The notes under the pieces: model-generated
Told to the model about the DNA's origin: nothing
The model's input: only the letters and a program-made list of their open reading frames with translations
Database searches by the model: none
In this document: positions 26,148 to 34,282 of the stretch, piece after piece
Position numbering within the stretch: the first letter of the stretch is position 1
Layout: each line of letters opens with the position of its first letter
From: Vreelandella sp031769195
GTDB taxonomy: Bacteria > Pseudomonadota > Gammaproteobacteria > Pseudomonadales > Halomonadaceae
Reading direction: 5' to 3'
DNA: 64,000 nt
Assembly: GCF_031769195.1 (NCBI RefSeq)
Contig: NZ_JAVHNP010000002.1
Location: forward strand, 1-64,000
Translations under genes and position numbers: made by a program

Positions 26148-26598
26148 TGATTTCATAACAAAACCAGTGATAAGCAAAAAAGCCTATTCTATACCAATAG
26201 AAATGAGGCCTCTTTGGAGAATCAGCTTGTTGATTGCCTCTGTAGGCACTTTAGGTGGAGAGAATCGTTACCTTAGTGTTAAGAAAGCAAATATGCTTGT
26301 TTGGATGCTTATCAGGCAAAATCGTTGGGATGAGTATGAAAATTACTTATATGGAAGATCAATGGATCTTCCTCTTGTATCTACTGACACTGCGACTTAC
26401 AAGGCTGTTGAGATTGCATTAGCAAAGAAGTTGTTAGACCTTGAATCGGGGAGGCTGCATATATCAGATGCCGGTATGAAACTTTACCATTTGCTTCTTG
26501 AGAATGACATCATGCCCAAAGAGATATCCTTCCTTGAAAATGTAGGTAAAAAGCTTACAGATAAGAAAGTTAAAGAAATTACAGAGGGGCTTATATAA
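26140..26598 (+). CDS. ABC-three-component/Lamassu-like operon, gene 2: small middle component
   Basis: 152 residues, no named family recognised. It reads as a compact helical protein. RPLWRISLLIASVGTLGG is followed by a probable winged-helix stretch (KKANMLVWMLIRQNRWDEYENYL), then KAVEIALAKKLLDLESGRLHISDAGMKLYHLL, which looks like a wing ending a wHTH. Middle components of ABC-three-component systems and LmuC/DdmB of Lamassu/Ddm systems occupy this position and size class and are thought to bridge effector and ATPase. It overlaps gene 1 by 8 nt and gene 3 by one base (TAATG), so the three are translationally coupled. Assignment rests mainly on context. Confidence 0.6.
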   Translation: MSNDFITKPVISKKAYSIPIEMRPLWRISLLIASVGTLGGENRYLSVKKANMLVWMLIRQNRWDEYENYLYGRSMDLPLVSTDTATYKAVEIALAKKLLDLESGRLHISDAGMKLYHLLLENDIMPKEISFLENVGKKLTDKKVKEITEGLI

Positions 26599-28628
26599 TG
26601 CTTGGCTTAACAATTAGCAGTGTAAAAATCGTAGCCAATACAAACGGTGGGGTGTTTTCTGTAAACATACCTTTATACAAAGGGTTGAATATTATTCGGG
26701 CTGAAAATTCGTCTGGAAAATCGACATGTGTAAATGCTATAGCTTACGGATTGGGTTTGGAAGCTATTCTCGGCCCAAAGAGCAAGAAACCTTTTCCCAA
26801 GTCGCTCTATGAAGTCATTTATGATAATAAGGAGAATGAGACCCCCTTCATTGTGAAATCTTCATTTGTGCAGATTGCAGCAACGAATAGCAAAAACGAA
26901 TCGGTTGTTACCACTAGAGATATTCTTGGCGATGAAAATAAAATAACCGTAACACAATCCGGAATTTCTAAAGATTACTTTTTAGGCACCTCTGGTAAGG
27001 TTGGCTCTGCTAAAAGCGAGAGGGGGTTTCATCGATGGCTTGAGACATTCATTGGCTGGAATTTACCCAATGTCGTAACTTATGAGGGGAATGAAGTTAA
27101 GTTATATATTGAATGTATTTTCTCTCTTTTCTTTATAGAGCAGAAGAGGGGGTGGTCTGAAATTCAAGCTAATATTCCGACTCGTTACGGGATAAAAAAT
27201 GTCAAGAAATCTGCTATAGAGTTCTGCTTGGGTATTGAAAGTTTTGAATATGAAAGCAAGTTAGCAAGAATTAAAAACAGTATCGAGAAAAATGAAAATG
27301 AATGGCAGCAGATGATCAGTACGGCGGAGGCTATTGCAGATTTTAATGCTGTTGTTTTAAATCGCATCCCAGATATTAAAGACTATAAAGATACATACGA
27401 CATTGAGTTTGTGTATCAAGTTGGTGATGCTGTCTATTCGATAGATGAAAGAATAAAGTCACTTAAAACCTATGTTGAAAGGCTAAACCAAGACATAGAG
27501 GGTGCACGCCCTGACAATGAAAAGATTAATAAACAGCATGCCAGTTTACGTAAGTTGAGAAGAGAATCAGAGAAGAATTTTTCTGAAATTGAGTTGTTAA
27601 TGCTTTCAATTTCGGATATTGATGGAAAGATTGTGTCTTTAAAGAATGAGTTAGATAAGTACCAACAGCTCCAACGTTTAAAAAATGTAGGAAGTTCTAT
27701 TGACGCTGATCTTGAAACGAAAAATTGTCCAATTTGCGAATCTGAACTTTATGACACGCTCGGAAGTAGAAACGTAAGAAGGGAGCCTATGACTCTTGAT
27801 CAGAATATTGATTTTTTAAAGAGTCAAACTGACTTCTATGTAAATATAAGAAAAAGGAGTGTCGAGTCACTTAAGGAATTACAGGAAAGAAGTAAAATTA
27901 TAGCTGCAAGGATAGAGAAAGAAGAAGATGTTTTGAAAGATTTATATGAAGATGTTGATGATATAAACGGCGCAACAAAATCACTTCTGAGAGACAAGAT
28001 AAAAACCGAGATTGAAATAAAGGAAGCCAAGAAGCTTGAAGCATCTTTAAACGGCTTAAAAGATAAAGCTTCGAGTATCCATGTGTTGTGGAGCAGTGCT
28101 ACAAATTCACTGACTCAACTGCGGAGGACTTTGAGAAATAATAGTAGGACATTAGTTATTAGTGAACTTTCATCGCTGATTAAGAAGAATCTTACAGCCT
28201 TCAATTTCTCCCCAGGATCGATAGAATCGATTTCGCTTTCATCTCAGACTCTTAGGCCAGAGCAAGAGGGATATGATATTGTTGCTGAAACCTCTGCTAG
28301 TGACTATATCCGTATCATCTGGGCATATACGTTAGCGTTGCTTCAGCTTGCGGGTATAAAAAAGGATGTGTTACATGGCGGGTTTGTGGTTTTTGATGAG
28401 CCTAGGCAGCATGAAGCAAGCTACGTAAGCTTTGCAAACCTTATCGACAAAGCAGCAGGCGCTAGTGCCTATAATGGGCAGGTGATTTTTGCCACTAGCC
28501 TAAGGCAGAACGAGTTAGAAGAGGCATGTAAGGATAAAGGTGTAAATCTTCTATGCTTTGAGGATTACATTTTAACTCTGGAAAAAGATGGAGCTGAAAA
28601 TGTTTCTTCTGTGGATGATGCTCACTAA
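26598..28628 (+). CDS. ABC-three-component/Lamassu-like operon, gene 3: SMC/Rad50-like ATPase with zinc hook
   Basis: 676 residues. Walker A at 35-43 reads AENSSGKST, with Ala in place of the usual first Gly. Coiled coil runs from about 210 to 375 and 400 to 520, interrupted by a CPIC zinc hook near 378 (NCPICESEL), as in Rad50. The C-terminal ATPase lobe has SASDYIRIIWAYTLALLQ where the ABC signature is expected, and Walker B GFVVFDEPRQHE near 595-606. Such ATPases sense unusual DNA (phage ends, plasmids) in Lamassu/DdmABC and ABC-three-component systems. It is the last gene; an inverted repeat lies just downstream. RecF- or AAA-type OLD proteins are alternatives, but the zinc hook and three-gene layout fit better. 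Confidence 0.8.
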   Translation: MLGLTISSVKIVANTNGGVFSVNIPLYKGLNIIRAENSSGKSTCVNAIAYGLGLEAILGPKSKKPFPKSLYEVIYDNKENETPFIVKSSFVQIAATNSKNESVVTTRDILGDENKITVTQSGISKDYFLGTSGKVGSAKSERGFHRWLETFIGWNLPNVVTYEGNEVKLYIECIFSLFFIEQKRGWSEIQANIPTRYGIKNVKKSAIEFCLGIESFEYESKLARIKNSIEKNENEWQQMISTAEAIADFNAVVLNRIPDIKDYKDTYDIEFVYQVGDAVYSIDERIKSLKTYVERLNQDIEGARPDNEKINKQHASLRKLRRESEKNFSEIELLMLSISDIDGKIVSLKNELDKYQQLQRLKNVGSSIDADLETKNCPICESELYDTLGSRNVRREPMTLDQNIDFLKSQTDFYVNIRKRSVESLKELQERSKIIAARIEKEEDVLKDLYEDVDDINGATKSLLRDKIKTEIEIKEAKKLEASLNGLKDKASSIHVLWSSATNSLTQLRRTLRNNSRTLVISELSSLIKKNLTAFNFSPGSIESISLSSQTLRPEQEGYDIVAETSASDYIRIIWAYTLALLQLAGIKKDVLHGGFVVFDEPRQHEASYVSFANLIDKAAGASAYNGQVIFATSLRQNELEEACKDKGVNLLCFEDYILTLEKDGAENVSSVDDAH

Positions 28629-28637
28629 CTTTTAAAG

Positions 28638-28672
28638 AAGTTATTCAACTTGAGCGGCAGGCTGAATAACTT
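28638..28672. repeat. Inverted repeat after the ATPase gene
   Basis: Perfect 10-bp arms AAGTTATTCA and TGAATAACTT separated by 15 nt, starting 9 bp after the ATPase stop codon. It could end the operon transcript, but there is no T-tract, so it is not a textbook intrinsic terminator. Confidence 0.6.
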
Positions 28673-29205
28673 GGTCATTAACCTGAAATTTATAATCGCT
28701 TGCCCTCGTATCATTCATTTCATGAGTTTAACTTTTCGAAAATTGTGGAGTTTTATGAATACTCCATTTGGAGGTGTGATCATAGGTCGATAAAATTTAT
28801 ATCGAACGCCTACAGTCGTTTTTTATTTTCTAATGATTTTCGGAATGATATTAATTTTTTATAAATGATTGCTTTTTGGCGAGACAGTGTGAAAACTCTT
28901 CAGCCGCTCAAAGTTGGTGACGGTAAGTAAAATCTAGAGAAGTTTTGCAATGAAGGTGGTTCAGAATTAGTGAGAGATCGCAATCTTTGATCATTTTTTG
29001 GCTGGAACGATGCTCTCCAAACCTTTTCACACGGCCTCGGCCGTAAGGAATCCAAATAGCCACAAACAGATTCGCCAGTGATTGGTACGTGCAGTGATAA
29101 GCTCTTAGCATGCTGCCGTTAGGTCGCTGGTATACTTAATGGTATATCTGCTATCATTTATTTTATATTAAATCCTTTTTATTCAAGGGATTGCTTTAAA
29201 TTTTA
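28673..29205. other. AT-rich non-coding right end of the island
   Basis: About 530 bp without a credible gene. A 67-codon minus-strand frame (28908-29111) has no recognisable features. The stretch contains the right sub-terminal repeat (29128-29149) and leads to the att-like sequence at 29206. It is AT-rich up to the boundary. Confidence 0.5.
29128..29149 (+). repeat. Island sub-terminal direct repeat, right copy
   Basis: Begins TGGTATACTTAATGGTATAT; 20 of 22 positions match the copy at 23834-23855, same orientation. It lies 56 bp inside the right att-like sequence. Confidence 0.75.
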
Positions 29206-29223
29206 GACTCCTGCCAGACGCCA
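29206..29223 (+). repeat. attR-like partial copy of tRNA-Arg 3' end
   Basis: GACTCCTGCCAGACGCCA matches the 3' end of tRNA-Arg (23709-23728) apart from a two-base deletion, in the same orientation. It marks the right edge of the island, immediately before GC-rich chromosomal sequence resumes with the CAP gene. Confidence 0.8.
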
Positions 29224-29261
29224 AACACCCAAGCCGTCACTCTTGCCAATTAGCCGCCTTA

Positions 29262-29816
29262 TCAGCGCGGTGCCCCCAGCACCTTCACCCAATAATGCGT
29301 AAAGCGTGCTTCAGTATTTTCTGCCTGGGCCATGCCCATTTCCGTGAAGTCGTCGTTCATTAGGTTTTGGCAGTGGCCGGGGCTTTCTAGCCAGCTTTGG
29401 ATAGCGGCGTCTGCCGTTGTGTGGCCAGCTGCGATGTTTTCGCCGATGGTGCGCCAGGTGTAGCCCGCTTGGGTGGCGCGCTCACCGATGCCGCTGCCGT
29501 TTTGGCCGGTGTGGCTAACGTAGTCGTTAGCGGCCATATCGTTTGCGTGGGCTTGGGCGGCGGCGTTAAGTGGGCAGCTCCAGGTGAGGGGGCGGGCGGT
29601 TTCAAAGGATTGCTCGCCGCATTGGCGGGCTTGGTGTCTGGCTTCGTTAACGCGCTCCAGCATGTGTTGCTGCTGTTCGGTAAGGGCGCAGGCGGTAGAT
29701 GTGGCGGAAGTGGCGCTGTCAGCTAGGGCATGATGGCTGGCTACCCCAACTGCCGCCGTTAGCGCGGTTGAAAAAAGCGCCCGAATCATCGGGCGCTTTG
29801 CGAGTGGCTTATCCAC
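29262..29816 (-). CDS. Secreted CAP (SCP/PR1)-domain protein
   Basis: 184 residues. The signal peptide is about residues 1-32 (basic start, hydrophobic IRALFSTALTAAVGVA, cleavage after HALA). The CAP domain follows: VNEARHQARQCGE, YVSHTGQNGSGIGERA, GENIAAG, IQSWLESPGHCQNLMN and the final YWVKVLGAP, including the conserved His/Glu pair. Bacterial CAP proteins are secreted, with mostly unknown roles (metal- or lipid-binding, sometimes protease-like). The frame opens at a GTG (29816) overlapping the upstream PPOX stop; ATG 29789 is an alternative but lies in the loop of a terminator-like hairpin. It is the first chromosomal gene right of the island. Confidence 0.88.
   Translation of the reverse strand: MDKPLAKRPMIRALFSTALTAAVGVASHHALADSATSATSTACALTEQQQHMLERVNEARHQARQCGEQSFETARPLTWSCPLNAAAQAHANDMAANDYVSHTGQNGSGIGERATQAGYTWRTIGENIAAGHTTADAAIQSWLESPGHCQNLMNDDFTEMGMAQAENTEARFTHYWVKVLGAPR
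29771..29799 (-). terminator. Intrinsic terminator of the PPOX gene, inside the CAP gene 5' end
   Basis: Read on the minus strand: 11-bp perfect stem AAAGCGCCCGA/TCGGGCGCTTT (arms 29789-29799 and 29774-29784), loop of four bases, ending in six T. It lies about 10 bp after the PPOX stop and within the first codons of the CAP frame, so CAP expression would need read-through or its own promoter. Confidence 0.75.
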
Positions 29817-30297
29817 CGAATTTCTCGTTTTCGCCTAGGTTGGGCGTGGCGTCTTTTTTGAGGTTGGCTTTGGCGATTTCGTACAGCTGGAACGTTTTGC
29901 TCTCTTTGGCTTTCCAGTGCTCGCCCATCTCTACTTTTACTTCCAGCAGCGCCACATCCGGGTCGTCTTTGCCTTCGGGGAACCAGGCTGCGACAAAGGG
30001 GTTCCAGTATTTTTCGATCAGCTCGCGGTTGTCGATCACGTTGGCTTTGCCCGAAAGGGAAACATACGTGCCCTCATCCTGATCGGAAAAGCTAAGGCAT
30101 ACGTCGTGGTCGCTTTGGGTTTCCAGCACTTTTTCTGCGCTGCGACGAGTAAAGAACCATAGGGTGCCGTCGTACTCATCCTGCACTAAGTGCATGGGTC
30201 GGGCGCGTGGCGTGCGGTGGTCTGACGTGACCAGCATGCCGACTTTGATATCCTTGATCATTTTCCAGATTTTTTGCTTATGCTCTGGGCTAGACAT
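29809..30297 (-). CDS. Pyridoxamine 5'-phosphate oxidase-like (general stress protein 26) family protein
   Basis: 162 residues, FMN split-barrel fold. Seen: KVGMLVTSDHRTPRARPMH, GTLWFFTRRSAEKVLE, VCLSFSDQDEGTYVSLSGKANVI and the C-terminal EKYWNPFVAAWFPEGKDDPD followed by VKVEMGEHWKA, which together match the general-stress-protein-26 branch rather than PdxH. Members bind FMN, FAD or F420; the function is mostly unknown. AAGGAG stands 9 nt before the ATG. An intrinsic terminator follows the stop and overlaps the downstream CAP gene. Confidence 0.85.
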   Translation of the reverse strand: MSSPEHKQKIWKMIKDIKVGMLVTSDHRTPRARPMHLVQDEYDGTLWFFTRRSAEKVLETQSDHDVCLSFSDQDEGTYVSLSGKANVIDNRELIEKYWNPFVAAWFPEGKDDPDVALLEVKVEMGEHWKAKESKTFQLYEIAKANLKKDATPNLGENEKFGG

Positions 30298-30450
30298 GAT
30301 TTCACTCTCCTTATGAATCGCTAGCGTGACTAACGCCGTGTTCGTCTCTTTCCTTAGGTGCTTTCGCAGTGCATGTGCTTATGCAAAAGCTAACAGGGTT
30401 TGGGTGATGCTGTACAAACCCTGTCACTAGCCTAGTCGTCATTGGGGCTG

Positions 30451-33400
30451 TCAGCAAATACGCTCTCCCGGTAGCTCAATATAGAACTCGCCACCGCCGC
30501 CTTGGGCATCTTGGTAGTGCACTTCGCCGCCCAACTGCTGAGCGATTTCTCGGGTGATGGCTAGCCCAAGCCCGGTACCGGGGAGTTTGCGGGTATCGCT
30601 ACCATCCGCTTGCGAGAAGCGCTGGAAAAGCTGGCGTTGGAAATCGGCGGGTACACCTGGGCCGTGGTCGCGCACCACAATGCGGGCTTTGCCGTCGTGA
30701 TAGCCTATGGAGATCTCTACCCGGTTACCCTGCGGCGTAAACTTCACCGCATTCGACATAAGATTCGTCAGCGCTTGGATGAGCCGCTGGCCGTCTACTT
30801 TGACGCGAATGTTCGGCCAGTGGCCTACCGCATCAATGTCTACTTTGTGCTGCTCACCATAGCCCGCCATCGATTCAATGGCTTCTTCCACCAACTGCGT
30901 GAGGGGCTGCTCTTCGATATTCATGGGCATTTTGCCCGCCACTAGTTTTTCCATGTCCAGCAGGTCGTTAATCAGCGTGGCAAGCCGTTGGACATTGCGC
31001 TGCGCGGTTTCCAGTAGCGCGTTGGCGGGGGCGGGGAGTGCGCCGACCGCGCCACCCGCCATAAGCCCCAGCGATCCGTTGATGGAGGTCAGTGGGGTGC
31101 GCAGTTCATGGCTTACAGTGGCAATAAACTGGTTTTTCATTTTATCCAGCCGCCGCCGTTCGGTGATGTCTTCAATAAGCGACCAAATAACCAGCCGGCC
31201 GTCGGGGTCCTGGCTCAACATGCCCTGTAGGCGAACGGGGTAGCGGCTGCCATCTTTGCGTATGTACTCTTTTTCAAAAGGCCCGTAGCGGCCTTCGGTC
31301 TTTAAGCTTACTAATACTTGCTCTTCAACGGCTTGATACTCTTTGGGCGTCAGGTCCCAGTAGCTCAGCTTGACGAATTCGTCGCGGGTATAGCCAGAGG
31401 GCAGCGTCAGGGCGTCGTTGAGATCGATAAACTGCCCGGTTTCTAGGTCGTTGAGGGCAATGCCAATGGGGGCAAATTCGAACAGGCCTCTTAAGCGGCT
31501 CTCATTGCGCTCCATGGCTTTGCGGGCTAGCTCCTGCTCGTGGGTATCGTGCAGGTAGCCGTGCCAAAGGATGCTGCCATCTGCCAGGCGCTCTGGTCGG
31601 GCTTGGCCGGTGGTCCAACGGTAGGAGCCTTGGGCATTTATTACTCGGTAGGTGGCGTGCCAATCTTCCAGCGTACTGGCCGAGTGCTGAATAGTGCTTG
31701 CTACGGGGGCAAGGTCATCGGGGTGAATGCGCGCAAACGCGGGGCTGGCGTCTATCGCCGCTTGTTTAGGAGTTAGGCCGTAGAGCGTTTGTATTTGTGA
31801 TGAGCTGAACGGAAAGGACGCTCGGCCATCCGGAAATTGTCGGTATTGATAAATCACGCCGGGCAGTTGGGCCATCAGCTTGGTAATACGTTCGTTGCTT
31901 AAGCTGTTGGTCAATGTATCGGCCAGCCAGCGGGCCAGAAGCCGTAGAAACAGCGTTTCGCTTTCATCAAAATCAGCCGCCCGAGGCGTCGCAGAAGAGA
32001 AGTTCAGGGTGCCGAAGACCTGGCTCTCAACTTCAATCACGATGGCGGCATACGCTCCCAGTGGGAACGTTTGGTAGCAGGGGTGGGCATGGAACTCGCT
32101 GTCGGGCACATTGGCGATAAACAGCTCGTTGCCTTGCCCGCTAAACAGCAAATGGCACCAGGTGCTGCCTAAGGCAAAGCGCTCACCGGGGCTGAGGTCA
32201 TACCCAGACGAGGCTTCTACCCAGCGGGCGGTGTACACGTCCCCCTCAATTTGGCTGAGAATCGCGAGATCTAACCCGAGGTAGTGTCTGGTTTTGTGCA
32301 AGGCGTGCTGAATTTTGGCGTCTAGGGTTTCCAGGGAGTTAAAGGCAATGTCGTTGAGTAAAAGCAGGGCATCATGATGTTTGCGCAACTTGGCGCGGGC
32401 TTCATGTTCGCGAGTAATATCGACGATAAAGCCTTCCATGATCACCGGATGCTGGGCGTCCCCCGTTACCCAGTTGCCGCGCTCTTCTACCCAGCGCCAA
32501 CTGCCGTCAATGTGGCGCACCCGGTACTCTATATGCCACCCTTCGTTTAAGGCCCTGGCGGTTTCAATGGCCTCACTTATGCTGTCGGTATCGTCGGGGT
32601 GGATGATGTCGGCATAGCTCAAGCGGGTATTGTTAAGCAGCTCTTCGGCGGGGTGTCCGCTAATGCGGTCTATTTGGCCGCTGATGTAGAGCATTGTCCA
32701 ATTTTCATCGGGCAAACAGCGATAGGTGACGCCGGGCATATTACTCAGCAGCGAGGCGAACTCATCGCGGCTGGCTTGTAAGGCCTGTTGGGCGGCTACC
32801 TCTTTGGTGATATCCGCATGAGTGCCGTACATCAGTAACGGCTGACCCTCGGGTGTCCAGTCGAAGACTTGCCCACGATCATGTACCCAAATCCAGTGGC
32901 CTTGTTTGTGGCGCATGCGCGCCTTGCAGCTGTAGCTGTCAGTTTCGCCTAAAAAGTGTGCGTTTAACAAAGCGCTGGAGTGGGCGAGATCATCCGGGTG
33001 GGCAAGGTTCAGCCACGTATCAATCGAGGTGGTGCCTAGCTCTTCAAGCGTATAGCCCACCATGTGTGCCCAGCGCTCATTGAAAACGGTGTCGCCAGTT
33101 TGTACGTTCCACTGCCAAGTGCCCACCCCGGTGCCTTCAATCACCAGCCTTGCACGGCGTTCGCTTTCCTGTAACGCGTTGGCTAGCGCTGAGCGTGAGG
33201 TGTGGTTACCGATATCGCTTTGAATCAGCTCTTCTACCATGGCCGCCATATCTTGCAGCATGGCAATTTGGTCATGGGTTAATGTTCTAGGTGTTGTATC
33301 AATGAGACAGAGAGTGCCTACCCGGTAGCCAGCGCGCGTTTGTAACGGTACGCCCGCATAAAAGCGAATATAAGGGGCTGCTGTGACCATCGGGTGGTCG

Positions 33401-33699
33401 ATAAACCGCGCGTCTTGTAGCGCGTCTTCCACAATCAACGGGTCGTTTTCTAGAAAGGCATGGCTGCAAAAAGAGCGCTCCAGTGGCGCTTCGGTGGCTT
33501 CCATGACCCCCTGGCAAGATTTGAACAGCAGTCGATCTTGATTCACCAGAGAAACCAGTGCCGTTGACACATTAAATAGCTGTTGCGCTAAACGGGTAAT
33601 GCGGTCAAAACGTGGATCGGTGTCGTAGTTAAGCAAATGAGGCTCTTGCTCTCCGCTGGCACATATAACACTGTTTTCTGAGCCCTGGTGTGTTTTCAT
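30451..33699 (-). CDS. Large PAS/GAF sensor histidine kinase
   Basis: 1082 residues without obvious membrane helices, so probably cytosolic. Order: GAF about 25-165, PAS about 185-305 and 315-430, GAF about 450-590, PAS about 595-715 and 725-845, HisKA with FIATVSHELRTPL (phospho-His near 868), HATPase_c about 960-1080 with the N box (LTNLMSNAVKFTP) and G boxes (DHGPGVP, GTGLGLAI). There is no receiver domain and no response-regulator gene nearby, so the partner is encoded elsewhere. The first GAF (DPRFDRITRLAQQLF) resembles that of the GGDEF-EAL protein at 19432-22509. Confidence 0.9.
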   Translation of the reverse strand: MKTHQGSENSVICASGEQEPHLLNYDTDPRFDRITRLAQQLFNVSTALVSLVNQDRLLFKSCQGVMEATEAPLERSFCSHAFLENDPLIVEDALQDARFIDHPMVTAAPYIRFYAGVPLQTRAGYRVGTLCLIDTTPRTLTHDQIAMLQDMAAMVEELIQSDIGNHTSRSALANALQESERRARLVIEGTGVGTWQWNVQTGDTVFNERWAHMVGYTLEELGTTSIDTWLNLAHPDDLAHSSALLNAHFLGETDSYSCKARMRHKQGHWIWVHDRGQVFDWTPEGQPLLMYGTHADITKEVAAQQALQASRDEFASLLSNMPGVTYRCLPDENWTMLYISGQIDRISGHPAEELLNNTRLSYADIIHPDDTDSISEAIETARALNEGWHIEYRVRHIDGSWRWVEERGNWVTGDAQHPVIMEGFIVDITREHEARAKLRKHHDALLLLNDIAFNSLETLDAKIQHALHKTRHYLGLDLAILSQIEGDVYTARWVEASSGYDLSPGERFALGSTWCHLLFSGQGNELFIANVPDSEFHAHPCYQTFPLGAYAAIVIEVESQVFGTLNFSSATPRAADFDESETLFLRLLARWLADTLTNSLSNERITKLMAQLPGVIYQYRQFPDGRASFPFSSSQIQTLYGLTPKQAAIDASPAFARIHPDDLAPVASTIQHSASTLEDWHATYRVINAQGSYRWTTGQARPERLADGSILWHGYLHDTHEQELARKAMERNESRLRGLFEFAPIGIALNDLETGQFIDLNDALTLPSGYTRDEFVKLSYWDLTPKEYQAVEEQVLVSLKTEGRYGPFEKEYIRKDGSRYPVRLQGMLSQDPDGRLVIWSLIEDITERRRLDKMKNQFIATVSHELRTPLTSINGSLGLMAGGAVGALPAPANALLETAQRNVQRLATLINDLLDMEKLVAGKMPMNIEEQPLTQLVEEAIESMAGYGEQHKVDIDAVGHWPNIRVKVDGQRLIQALTNLMSNAVKFTPQGNRVEISIGYHDGKARIVVRDHGPGVPADFQRQLFQRFSQADGSDTRKLPGTGLGLAITREIAQQLGGEVHYQDAQGGGGEFYIELPGERIC

Positions 33700-33927
33700 G
33701 GCGTAACCATCGAGTGACCTACTGGAATCGTTGCTTTAAGGCGCGTGGTGACGGTCTTTGCGAACCTGATCACGAGCGAGAATCCCTTGAGCACAGCATA
33801 ATGGCTTATGGTGAGTCGGTGTAGAGACGGCAGCCTTAGAGACAGCGTTAAATATGTGAAAAATTGTTGAGCGGCGTGCTCAGCAGAGAAGAGGGCGGTG
33901 CTCACAGCGGGCAACAGGAGATGCGTC

Positions 33928-34179
33928 ATGAATACGGCAATCAAAAGTGGAGTGATCTCTATCGCGTTGTTCATCAGCGTGATGCTGACAGGGTGTGCGG
34001 GTGGCCCTGCCGGAGCAACAAGTATGCAAGCGGCCGCCGCTGAGTATTGCGAGCGCCTTGGGGGCGAGCGCTTTACGCGTGAGAGCCCACTGGGCACTGG
34101 GCGTTATTGCCGCCTGCCAGATGGCCGCGTGGAAAATGAGTGGCAGCTTTATCAATCGGAGCAGCTGGATAATCACTAA
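33928..34179 (+). CDS. Small DUF333-type lipoprotein
   Basis: 83 residues. A lipoprotein signal (ISIALFISVMLTGC) gives a mature N-terminal Cys near residue 22. The mature part has the DUF333 pattern: AEYCERLGGERF, then YCRLPDGRVENEWQLYQ, with two Cys probably disulfide-bonded. Such proteins are small periplasmic lipoproteins (HslJ-region type) of unknown role. I start at ATG 33928 with CAGGAG upstream; the frame is open to 33898. It is divergent from the histidine kinase, 228 bp apart. Confidence 0.82.
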   Translation: MNTAIKSGVISIALFISVMLTGCAGGPAGATSMQAAAAEYCERLGGERFTRESPLGTGRYCRLPDGRVENEWQLYQSEQLDNH

Positions 34180-34282
34180 CGTATGGCTCTGCCACCGTTT
34201 AAGAACCCTCAAACGTGTTGTCAACGCACTTTTCAGCGTATAAAGAACGCTTCCATATCATCAGTGAGGGTGGGCTGGCGTC

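Larger units (their letters stand above)
23729..29223. mobile_element. Small integrative island at tRNA-Arg carrying a putative defence operon
   Basis: Bounded on the left by the 3' end of tRNA-Arg and on the right by an imperfect copy of it (29206-29223). Just inside both ends lie matching 22-bp repeats (23834-23855, 29128-29149). The left end holds an integrase N-terminal remnant. Cargo is a GNAT gene and an AT-rich three-gene ABC-ATPase operon; the composition from about 25050 to 29200 is strikingly lower in GC than the flanks. No intact integrase remains, so it is probably fixed. The boundaries are well supported by repeats; a precise crossover cannot be defined. Confidence 0.8.

Noticed and set aside
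28638..28672. Intrinsic terminator after the ATPase gene
   Set aside because: Good 10-bp arms but a long loop and no T-run on either strand; kept only as an inverted repeat.
28908..29111. 67-codon minus-strand gene in the island right end
   Set aside because: No ribosome site or recognisable family; composition matches AT-rich non-coding sequence, possibly an eroded gene.
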